Shown here: positions 55,690 to 62,728 of the stretch, piece after piece
Numbering within the stretch: the stretch's first letter is position 1
Layout of the letters: every line of letters begins with the position of its first letter
Assembly: GCF_031458395.1 (NCBI RefSeq)
Contig: NZ_JAVDYJ010000001.1
Span: 806,001-870,000 of the forward strand
Direction of reading: 5' to 3'
DNA: 64,000 nt
Source: Enteractinococcus fodinae
GTDB taxonomy: Bacteria > Actinomycetota > Actinomycetes > Actinomycetales > Micrococcaceae
Notes under the pieces: generated by a model
What the model was told of the DNA's origin: nothing
What the model saw: the letters and a program-made list of their open reading frames with translations, nothing else
Databases searched by the model: none
Translations under genes and position numbers: made by a program

Positions 55690-56002
55690 GAAGATCCCTC
55701 CGATTCACCCGGGTGAGGTACTCATGGAGGACTTCATAACGGGATTCGGGATTACTCAGAATAAGCTCGCTGTGTCGATCGGTGTACCGTCACGGCGCAT
55801 CAACGAAATCGTTCATGGCAAACGCGGCATCACAGCGGATACCGCTTTGCGGCTTGGGAAGTACTTCGGCACCTCAGCCGAGTTTTGGCTTAACCTTCAA
55901 AGCCATTATGAGCTGAGTCGCGCAGAGGACCGTGCAAGGGAGCAGATTGCTGCCATTATCCCCTTGGAACCGCAAAAGGATGGGCGCGCTCCCGGTGAGT
56001 GA
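55676..56002 (+). CDS. higA: HigA-family antitoxin with Xre-type HTH
   Basis: A 108-residue antitoxin starting at TTG 55676, with AGGAGGAG (55663-55671) upstream. The sequence IPPIHPGEVLMEDFI is the classic HigA/VapI opening, and the HTH is NKLAVSIGVPSRRINEIVHG. The conserved tail FGTSAEFWLNLQSHYEL is complete. It overlaps the old higB stop as in intact loci. Because of the frameshift in higB, the same frame is also open from GTG 55436, so a 188-residue HigB fragment-HigA fusion could be made. The antitoxin and DNA-binding parts look functional. Confidence 0.85.
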   Translation: MTTTEKIPPIHPGEVLMEDFITGFGITQNKLAVSIGVPSRRINEIVHGKRGITADTALRLGKYFGTSAEFWLNLQSHYELSRAEDRAREQIAAIIPLEPQKDGRAPGE

Positions 56003-56017
56003 ATTCTCTTACCAAAA

Positions 56018-56085
56018 CCTCCTATATTCGTACAGCTACTAGGGTGGTGGAGGAGAACTATTCCGAAGAGGACCGATATAGGAGG
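56018..56085 (+). promoter_or_regulatory. Long-range hairpin covering the ytoQ ribosome binding site
   Basis: CCTCCTATAT (56018-56027) is the exact complement of ATATAGGAGG (56076-56085). The right arm contains the Shine-Dalgarno sequence of ytoQ, 9 bases before its ATG. Pairing across the 48-nt loop would hide the site if transcription starts upstream of 56018. Confidence 0.5.
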
Positions 56086-56093
56086 CTTAACCA

Positions 56094-56534
56094 ATGACTT
56101 TTAACGTATATCTGTCTGGTGAAATCCACACCGATTGGCGTGACGAAATCCAACGTGGCGCTGAGGCCGCAGGGCTGGACGTTGAATTCACCGCCCCGGT
56201 GACTGATCACCCCGCAAGCGACGCCGCCGGCGACCACCTGGGTGAGGCAGAGAGTCAATTCTGGCGTGACCACCAGTCCGCGAAAGTCAATGCGATTCGC
56301 ACTCGAACCCTGATTGAGCAAAGCGACATGGTCGTAGTGCGCTTCGGGGACCAATATAAGCAGTGGAATGCCGCGTTTGACGCGGGTTACTGCGCCGCGT
56401 TGGGTAAGCCCTACGTCACTCTGCACGACGAAGACATCGTTCATCCGCTCAAGGAAGTCGACGCCGAGGCTCAGGCCTGGTGCACCACAACCGACCAAGT
56501 AGTTGAGACCCTGCGCTACGTCCTCAAAGCGTGA
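56094..56534 (+). CDS. YtoQ family protein
   Basis: A 146-residue protein with the YtoQ pattern: FNVYLSGEIHTDWRDEI, the FTAPVTDHPASDAAGDHLGE loop, then RTRTLIEQSDMVVVRFGDQYKQWNAAFDAG (named by VVVRFGDQYKQWN). The fold resembles nucleoside 2-deoxyribosyltransferases, but no reaction is shown for the family. AGGAGG at 56080-56085 precedes the ATG. It stands alone with its own leader. Confidence 0.85.
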   Translation: MTFNVYLSGEIHTDWRDEIQRGAEAAGLDVEFTAPVTDHPASDAAGDHLGEAESQFWRDHQSAKVNAIRTRTLIEQSDMVVVRFGDQYKQWNAAFDAGYCAALGKPYVTLHDEDIVHPLKEVDAEAQAWCTTTDQVVETLRYVLKA

Positions 56535-56749
56535 GCGTGTGACCTCGGTAGACTGCGCCGCCTTCGACGTCGCCTTGATTTGGCAGCACTGACGACATCT
56601 CAAACGCTCCGGGTACCACCGCTCTAACAAGAGGATCTTTTCGAGAGTCCGCTTGAACCTCAACTTCTTGGCAATCGCTCTAGCTTGAAGTCACGAGGGG
56701 AGCGTATCGTTACCTCTGTAATGTACGTCGGACATTCTCAGGAGGAGAC

Positions 56750-56905
56750 ATGCTCAACAGATTGATGCGAATGCTAGGAAGCAGCGGTGGTGGGCGTACC
56801 CGACGCCGCGGCCCGTCTCGCATGGGAGGCATGGGACGACGTGGAGGTCGTGGTCGTGGTGCTCGAGGTGGAGTTGAGGGCCTCATCCGTCGTTTTATGC
56901 GATAG
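56750..56905 (+). CDS. Arg/Gly-rich 51-residue mini-protein
   Basis: A short open frame begins at ATG 56750 directly after a strong AGGAGGAGA and ends at TAG 56903-56905. The peptide (MLNRLMRMLGSSGGGR, later SRMGGMGRRGGRGRGARGG and ending RRFMR) is about one third Arg and one third Gly, with RGG-type repeats like RNA-binding tails. The ribosome binding site and the clean basic composition argue for translation. I know no family for it. It sits alone, about 215 bp after ytoQ. Confidence 0.55.
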   Translation: MLNRLMRMLGSSGGGRTRRRGPSRMGGMGRRGGRGRGARGGVEGLIRRFMR

Positions 56906-57135
56906 AGGCAAGGGTCCATCAGCTCCATCAGTGGCGCTCTGATACATATCTCGACAACACGGTCTCGGGAATCGCCGAGTCGTTGAACGATGACGACAGT
57001 ACAAGTCACCGCAGCCGCTCTATGAAGAGCTGAGATTGGGCGGCATACTCCCTGTTGATCTGCCCTGGGTCGGTGATACAGTGTGCACCAATCACGGCCG
57101 TACCTTGTGATCCAGGAAGCAACCTAGGAGTATGC

Positions 57136-57573
57136 ATGCCACGTCCCATCACCAGCTCAGGCAAAGCCGTCTGGAACGGCGATCTACAATCCGGCAGCGG
57201 CACGACAAGTCTAGAAACGTCCCAGCTCGGCACGTTTCCAACGCACTGGAAAGCTCGCGCTGAGGAATCCGAGCAGGGCACGACCTCGCCCGAGGAGCTT
57301 ATTGGTGCCGCCCTAGCGACCTGTTATTCTATGCAGTTTTCGAACATGCTCGCCGAAAATGGCACGCCCCCAACGACTATCGAGAGTACTGCGAACGTCA
57401 CTTTCAACGCTGGGGAAGGCGGCATTACGGGCATCGAGTTGGTCAACAACTCGACTATCGAAGGTATCGAGGACGCCGACTTTCAGCGTCTAGCAGCCGA
57501 AGCGAAGGAGAGCTGCCCCGTCTCAAAAGCGCTCCAGGGTGTCGAGATCACTTTGAACGCGACGTTGTCCTAA
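57136..57573 (+). CDS. OsmC-family peroxiredoxin-like protein
   Basis: A 145-residue OsmC/Ohr-fold protein. The redox cysteines are in AALATCYSMQFSN and ESCPVSKALQG. The strand-rich N terminus (SSGKAVWNGDLQSGSGTTSL) is typical of the OsmC branch rather than Ohr. It should detoxify organic hydroperoxides. ATG 57136 has AGGAG at 57126-57130. A strong terminator follows. It is distinct from the Ohr at 16642. Confidence 0.9.
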   Translation: MPRPITSSGKAVWNGDLQSGSGTTSLETSQLGTFPTHWKARAEESEQGTTSPEELIGAALATCYSMQFSNMLAENGTPPTTIESTANVTFNAGEGGITGIELVNNSTIEGIEDADFQRLAAEAKESCPVSKALQGVEITLNATLS

Positions 57574-57590
57574 TTACGAATTTTTCGATC

Positions 57591-57624
57591 GCGTCCCTCG
57601 AAACCGTCCGGTTTTGGGGGACGC
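57591..57624 (+). terminator. Intrinsic terminator after the OsmC gene
   Basis: GCGTCCC pairs with GGGACGC, and an inner GAAACC/GGTTTT stem caps it. The sequence after the hairpin is GTTTTG. It lies 18 nt after the stop codon. Confidence 0.75.
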
Positions 57625-57766
57625 GTTTTGTTCTGAGGTTTGATGCAAGTGCCGATGAGCCAGCGTAGTAAACGGCTGCTTGAGCATGTGACGCGTTCAG
57701 TCGTGATTAGGACGATCATTACATTGCGCTGAGTGTTAATAGGAGTAAACGGCTAGGGTTGACTGT

Positions 57767-58711
57767 ATGAAAGCTATCGCATTTAGTGCCCCGGGTGGCC
57801 CAGAAGTTCTTGAAGTAATGGACCTGCCAGACCCAGAACTAGGCGAAGGCCAAGTGCTGATACGTGTCCAAGCTACTGCGGTCAGTCCCGTCGACTTAGG
57901 AATCCGCGCTCGGAAACGTTCAGAACACCCGACTGTGGTGGGGATGGACGCTGCCGGAGTCATTGAGGCCATCGATGAAAATGCCGATACAGATCTGAAA
58001 GTCGGCGACAGAGTGATGGCTTTTATCTTGCCTTGCAGAGCTCATGGCGGATATGCACAGCGAGTTGCCGTCTCTGTCAATTCCGTTGCCCGTATGCCCG
58101 AGGGTGCTACCTTCGCTGAAGCCGCAACATTGCCGATGAACGGTCTCACCGCACGCCTTGCACTAGATACGTTGAACCTCCCGAAAGGCTCGACGCTCGC
58201 CGTCACCGGCGCCGCAGGAGTCATGGGTGGCTACGCCGTTCAGTTAGCTAAAGCTGATGGACTGACAGTAATTGCCGATGCGTCCGAAGAAGACGACGAC
58301 CTTGTCGAATCGCTGGGCGCTGACATCGTTAAACTTCGTGGCGAGGGATTCGCTGACGCAGTCCGTGAAAAATTCCCCAATGGTGTCGACGGAATCATCG
58401 ATGCCGCCGCGCAGACTGATGAAGTCGTTCCTGCGGCCAAAGATGGCGCGAAGATCATCACCATCCGTGGAGCCGAAGGGGAGCGTGACCGTGGCGTGAC
58501 CCTGTATCCCATTTCCGTAGCCGATTATGACCAGCAGCGTCCAAAAATGGAGCAGCTACGCCAGCTAGTCGAAGATGGTGATCTGACCCTGCGGGTGGCT
58601 GATGTGCTTCCGATGGACCAAGCTCCAGAGGCACACCGCCGTATGGAAGCTGGGGGAGTCCGTGGCAGAATTGTGATCGAACTCGGTGACCTAGTAGACG
58701 CGCGTTCTTAA
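57767..58711 (+). CDS. Zinc-independent quinone oxidoreductase/MDR family protein
   Basis: A 314-residue medium-chain reductase. The start MKAIAFSAPGGPEVLEVMDLP, then VSPVDLGIRARKR, and the cofactor motif VTGAAGVMGGYAVQLAK place it with NADP-dependent quinone oxidoreductases. The catalytic-zinc cysteines and histidines of alcohol dehydrogenases are absent. It ends DGEL-like in PMDQAPEAHRRMEAGGVRGRIVIEL (named by VRGRIVIEL). It is a single gene between two intergenic gaps. Confidence 0.88.
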   Translation: MKAIAFSAPGGPEVLEVMDLPDPELGEGQVLIRVQATAVSPVDLGIRARKRSEHPTVVGMDAAGVIEAIDENADTDLKVGDRVMAFILPCRAHGGYAQRVAVSVNSVARMPEGATFAEAATLPMNGLTARLALDTLNLPKGSTLAVTGAAGVMGGYAVQLAKADGLTVIADASEEDDDLVESLGADIVKLRGEGFADAVREKFPNGVDGIIDAAAQTDEVVPAAKDGAKIITIRGAEGERDRGVTLYPISVADYDQQRPKMEQLRQLVEDGDLTLRVADVLPMDQAPEAHRRMEAGGVRGRIVIELGDLVDARS

Positions 58712-59047
58712 TCTCACGCTAAGAATCTCGTGAGAAGGCAGGGTCCGAAGGTAGCTCAACGAAGTTTTAGCGAATTCACTGACCCCAAGGCGACCCTTTC
58801 TGGCCGCGACTTTGCTGCTGTAGTTGTGGAACAGACACTCCGGTTTCCTTTTCTGACTCGACCGCTGTGCTTCTGGGCCGCTCCGTAGTTCGGACATGTT
58901 TCCGCCCAAAAGCCTGAGCTCTTGCTGCAGTAAACGGTCGACACCCCTGATGCTTGGTGGGAATATAGAGAGACCGGGATTCGTCAGCAAACATCACCCC
59001 AAGAGTTTCCGGGTACAGATCGGGTGGCTGCGCAGTGAGGAGTTCAA
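58712..59047. other. Intergenic stretch of 336 bp
   Basis: A short hairpin (TCTCACG/CGTGAGA, 58712-58735) follows the oxidoreductase stop and may act in transcription termination. The remainder has several short open frames in both directions, but none has a ribosome binding site or a recognisable domain. Nothing else is seen. Confidence 0.4.
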
Positions 59048-59398
59048 ATGCGCTACTTATTGTCATGGCACATCCGCGAAGCAGAGATGCGCACCCGTAG
59101 CCCAGCCTGGCGCGAAGAAGTGGTCGCATTTCTAGCCCAGTATGAGGATGAATTGTTCGTCAACTCCGAGCTCGATTGGGTCGAAGTGCTCGATCCGGAA
59201 ACACAGGCGATCGTGGTCGGGCCAGGTGCGGAAGTTCGCAGTGGCTTTTATAATGCCGGTGGGAAGCCTTCAGCGAGAGTCTGGGCAATCCGCGTTGCAA
59301 GTCGCCAACGAGCGATAGACATAGCTTCCAAGTTCGCCGGTCAGCTCGACACATGGATCGAAGTCCGCGAATGCCTGCCCAGCGCGCAACGGCCATAG
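59048..59398 (+). CDS. YCII-related domain protein
   Basis: A 116-residue ferredoxin-like-fold protein. The start MRYLLSWHI, the EEVVAFLAQYEDELFVNSELDW segment and VVVGPGAEVRSGFYNAGGKP loop fit YCII/DGPF-type dimeric alpha-beta barrel proteins. Many are encoded with sigma factors, but none is here. The function is unknown. No clear Shine-Dalgarno sequence is seen before the ATG. Confidence 0.65.
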   Translation: MRYLLSWHIREAEMRTRSPAWREEVVAFLAQYEDELFVNSELDWVEVLDPETQAIVVGPGAEVRSGFYNAGGKPSARVWAIRVASRQRAIDIASKFAGQLDTWIEVRECLPSAQRP

Positions 59399-59513
59399 TA
59401 TTTGGGCACCAACGACTAGTTTAAAAGCCATCGGCAGAACAGGTCTTGCCACTGAGACTGCATAGTGTTTGGGTGGAAATTGGAACCCGTCATCAATGAT
59501 TTCAGGAGGATCC

Positions 59514-60080
59514 ATGACTGAGAATCTGAACGGACATACCATCGCATTTGTTGCCACCAACGGCGTGGAACAGGACGAGCTGACTTCCCCATGGAATGCC
59601 GTGAAAGAAGCCGGAGCCACCCCGGTGCTGATATCGGATAAGGAAGACAGCATCACCGCCATGCAGGGCGACTGGGAGCACGGCGACTCGTTCCTTGTCG
59701 ACCGGCACATCAGCGAGGCCAAAGCCGAAGACTTCGACTCCCTCGTACTACCGGGTGGCACCCTGAACGCAGATACTCTGCGCACCAATGAAGACGTCCT
59801 GAATTTCGTGCGTGATTTCTTCTCGGCTAAAAAACCGGTCGCATCCATCTGCCACGGTCCCTGGCTGCTCATCAACGCCGGCGTCGTCGATGGACGGACG
59901 ATGACCAGCGTCGACAAAATCTCCATTGATCTCAAAAACGCTGGGGCGAAATGGGTGGACCAGGAAGTGGTCGTCGACAACGGGCTAACAACTTCCCGAA
60001 ACCCCGGCGATCTTGAGGCATTCAATGCCAAGCTCATTGAGGAAGCAGCTGAAGGTAAGCACAGCAAGCAAACCACCTAA
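59514..60080 (+). CDS. DJ-1/PfpI-family protein (YhbO/YraA-like)
   Basis: A 188-residue class I amidotransferase-fold protein of the PfpI group. The nucleophile is Cys113 in SICHGPW, with the preceding Glu in QDELTSPW. HGPWLLI is typical. Relatives act as deglycases, glyoxalases or stress proteins; peptidase activity is disputed. A strong AGGAGGA precedes the ATG and a long terminator follows, so it is a single-gene unit. Confidence 0.9.
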   Translation: MTENLNGHTIAFVATNGVEQDELTSPWNAVKEAGATPVLISDKEDSITAMQGDWEHGDSFLVDRHISEAKAEDFDSLVLPGGTLNADTLRTNEDVLNFVRDFFSAKKPVASICHGPWLLINAGVVDGRTMTSVDKISIDLKNAGAKWVDQEVVVDNGLTTSRNPGDLEAFNAKLIEEAAEGKHSKQTT

Positions 60081-60110
60081 TGTCACTGTGAGTTGATTCG
60101 CCAAACGCTT

Positions 60111-60144
60111 ATGGCCCGCCACCGACCGATGTGTGGCGGGCCAT
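60111..60144 (+). terminator. Strong hairpin terminator after the DJ-1/PfpI gene
   Basis: A perfect 12-bp stem (ATGGCCCGCCAC with its complement) and a 10-nt loop lie 30 nt after the stop. The tail is TACTCT, not a U-tract. On the other strand it could also end leftward transcription. Confidence 0.75.
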
Positions 60145-60305
60145 TACTCTGGTAACTCAACGCCCAGATCTGTTGGGCGCCGGAGCCGACGAATAACCTC
60201 CACCACACGGTATTCTGTTTCAGAGCGGCGGCCTTCGCACAAATTGCGATGGCCGATGCTTATTCGTGGATTACCGAGTTTAGAAGTTCAAGGAAAGTAC
60301 AAAAG

Positions 60306-60848
60306 ATGGCGTCGCCGGAGAATATTTTGCTGCATCTTCCAGAAGAGGAAGAGCAACAGGTGCGAGAAGTGTTCGCGCTCCTGGAGGAGCGAGGCTTCCC
60401 GGCTCAGCAACAAACGCCACACATTACCATCACATTTTCCCCTTCAATGCAGGCCGACGTCGTGGAACGAGCCGCAGAACTACTCCCGCCGTTGATCCCT
60501 GCACGATTTCATCGAGTGGGTACCGTTGTTTTTGGCAGGAAACGGAAACAAACGGTGGCCTGGTTACTCGAGACTTCGGATGAGCTGGAGATTGCGGCCC
60601 GTGAGATTAGTGCGGCCAACCCCGATGGTCGTGGTCCTCGCTGGATTCCCCATTTGACAGTGGGATTGAGACTGCCACGTGAGATCGTGCCAGATTACAT
60701 GCGCGCTCTCGACGAGCTGACGTCGTCTCAGCTCAACGAATTTACTGCAGTTCGGGCGGCACTCTGGCGGCCGCGAGCACAGGAACTCACCGTGCTCGCC
60801 GAGGCGACTACGCCAAACGGAACTCGAGCGAGACCACGGCAAACCTAG
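60306..60848 (+). CDS. 2'-5' RNA ligase/2H phosphoesterase family protein
   Basis: A 180-residue protein with the two H-x-T/S-x motifs that define the family: HITITF near residue 38 and HLTVGL near residue 117. The two motifs sit in mirrored lobes and act on 2',3'-cyclic phosphates or 2'-5' bonds. The biological substrate in bacteria is uncertain. The ATG at 60306 has AAGGAAAG upstream. The next gene starts 10 bp after its stop and is likely co-transcribed. Confidence 0.85.
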   Translation: MASPENILLHLPEEEEQQVREVFALLEERGFPAQQQTPHITITFSPSMQADVVERAAELLPPLIPARFHRVGTVVFGRKRKQTVAWLLETSDELEIAAREISAANPDGRGPRWIPHLTVGLRLPREIVPDYMRALDELTSSQLNEFTAVRAALWRPRAQELTVLAEATTPNGTRARPRQT

Positions 60849-60858
60849 GACTGCAACG

Positions 60859-61362
60859 GTGGATATCTACGAAGCGCCCTCGAACGTTAGCATTCGCGCC
60901 TACCGAAGTGCAGACGCCGAGACGACCCTGCGCATCTTTCAAGAAGCAATCATGGTGACGGCCGCTGGTGACTATACCCGTGATCAGCTCAACGCTTGGG
61001 CTCGTCCCGATCAGCTTGACGTTACTGAGTGGGATCAATCAATGCTGCGCCGCAACAGCGTAGTGGCGAGCCTAGGAGGTCAGGTCGGGGGCTTCTCGGA
61101 TGTCAGTAAGAACGGCTACATCGACATGCTGTATGTTTCGCCAGATTTCGCACGCAGAGGAGTACCCCGGGCGCTGATGGCTTTTTTGGAGAAGCAAGCG
61201 CGGAGCAATTCAGCGCAGCAACTCACCGCGAATGTGAGTATCACTGCCAGACCCTTCTTCGAAGCCGTAGGTTTTCACGTGCAGGCTGAACAACATCCTG
61301 TGGTCAATGGCGTGGTTATAACCAATTTCCACATGACAAAAGACCTCGTCTCGAGAGCCTGA
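60859..61362 (+). CDS. GNAT-family N-acetyltransferase, YafP-like
   Basis: A 167-residue GNAT protein starting at GTG 60859. The central DMLYVSPDFARRGVPRALMAFLEK (named by LYVSPDFARRGV) is the acetyl-CoA-binding motif A. It begins IRAYRSADAETTLRIFQEAI. The motif B end reads ARPFFEAVGF, with Val-Gln after it. YafP relatives acetylate aromatic xenobiotics, but the substrate here is unknown. It is probably co-transcribed with the 2H phosphoesterase. Confidence 0.85.
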   Translation: MDIYEAPSNVSIRAYRSADAETTLRIFQEAIMVTAAGDYTRDQLNAWARPDQLDVTEWDQSMLRRNSVVASLGGQVGGFSDVSKNGYIDMLYVSPDFARRGVPRALMAFLEKQARSNSAQQLTANVSITARPFFEAVGFHVQAEQHPVVNGVVITNFHMTKDLVSRA

Positions 61363-61503
61363 GTCGAACCTTGGTTAGTGTCCCATGCCTGTTATGGGGC
61401 GAATTACCCATAGACCTACTTGCAGAAATGGGTATTGCTCCCGATGTCAGTCAGAGGTCGTGTCCGTAGCGTAGTGATTACGCAAACGACATCAGGAGCA
61501 GTC

Positions 61504-62615
61504 ATGAAAACACAACACGTCGAAACAATTATCATTGGTGCCGGCCAGGCCGGCCTCTCGGCCGCCTATCATCTGCAGCGTAGGGGAGTGGAGTGCCTCG
61601 TCCTCGACGGGATCGCACGCATTGGTGACCAGTGGCGGGATCGCTACGACAGCCTCCGTCTTTTCACCCCGGCGTATGCTGACAGTCTCGATGGTCTACC
61701 GTTTCCAGGAGATAAGGAGGCTTTCCCGAGCAAGGATGACATGGCCGATTACCTAGAACTCTATGCATGACTCACGATCTATCCGTCCGGTTGCGCAGCC
61801 ACGTACGGCGACTAGCCGAGGGCAGCGACGGTGGATATGTCGTTGAGCTGGAACGCGAACAGCAACGAGAACGCATCACGTGTGATTCTGTCATCATCGA
61901 GACCGGGACGTTTGGGCAAGAACCCAAGGTTCCAGGCTTTGCCGATGAGCTTGCGGATGACATTTTTCAGATGCATTCGATGCATTATCGTCATCCGGCG
62001 GATCTCCCGCACGGCCCGGTCTTGGTCGTTGGTGCCTCGTACAGTGGTCTAGACCTAGCGTTTGAGCTCGGTGCAGACCGGAAGACGACGCTGGTGGGCC
62101 CGGCTCGCGGCAACATTCCGTTTGAGTGGGGCTCGAGGGTTATGCGTAGGGCATTCCCGCTGATCGAGTTTATCTTCCAGCACGTTTTAACCAGGCGCAC
62201 TCCAATGGGGCGGAAGGTCTTCAACAGTCTGCGTCACCACGGTTCCCCACAACTACGGGTTAAAGCCCACCACCTGGAAGAACGTGGGATCGAGTGGCTC
62301 CAAGAACATATTACTGGTGTCTCAGAAGACGACCTGCCCCAGCTGGTGAATGGACGGACGTTTGACGTGGCCTCGATCGTCTGGGCCACGGGCTTCAAAC
62401 ACGACTACTCATGGATAGCTCTGCCGCTTCCAGTTGAAGATGGCTGGCCGGTCGAGTATCGAGGTGTTGTAGAAGAACTACCAGGATTATTCTTTCTGGG
62501 TCTAGCCTTCCAATATGCCTTCAGCTCAGGTGAGATGAGCGGCGTCGGACGGGATGCGGCATATCTGGCCGACCGGATTGTCCAGCATAACCGAGCACAC
62601 CTTCTGGCCGCTTGA
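61504..62615 (+). pseudogene. Frameshifted FAD/NAD(P)-binding oxidoreductase (split flavin monooxygenase-like gene)
   Basis: Two open frames together make one flavoprotein. The first (61504-61770, 88 codons) holds the FAD motif IIIGAGQAGLSAAYHL and the conserved WRDRYDSLRLFTP. The second (61767-62615, 282 codons) continues with the usual second half (VLVVGASYSGLDLAFEL, WATGFKHDYSWI). They meet at ATGA: the TGA stop of the first and ATG of the second overlap by four bases. A one-base deletion near 61767 best explains the break. Because ATGA is also a re-initiation signal, two separate polypeptides could still be made. Confidence 0.75.
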
Positions 62616-62637
62616 GCCACCTCTGCCCGCAGAGCAG

Positions 62638-62673
62638 CCTTGGTCAACGACAACCTGGTGTCGTTGACCAAGG
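62638..62673 (+). terminator. Strong hairpin terminator after the split flavoprotein
   Basis: A perfect 15-bp stem (CCTTGGTCAACGACA with its complement) and a 6-nt loop lie 22 nt after the stop at 62615. No U-tract follows. Confidence 0.75.
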
Positions 62674-62716
62674 CATGTGCGTGTGGGCTGCCATCTGGGC
62701 AGCCGCCTGTGCGAAT

Positions 62717-62728
62717 TAGAATAGTTTT
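62717..62728 (+). promoter_or_regulatory. Promoter -10 element for a leaderless TPR gene
   Basis: TAGAAT (62717-62722) is followed by six bases and then ATG 62729. No Shine-Dalgarno sequence is present. This spacing is the same as before marR, arsR and lysR. No clear -35 is seen. Confidence 0.5.

Noticed and set aside
56774-57009. Pro/Arg-rich frames antisense to the RGG mini-protein
   Set aside because: Low-complexity translations arise from the Arg/Gly-rich codons of the sense frame.
58776-59129. A 117-codon minus-strand frame between the quinone oxidoreductase and the YCII gene
   Set aside because: No ribosome binding site or domain; it overlaps the start of the YCII gene and the composition is atypical.
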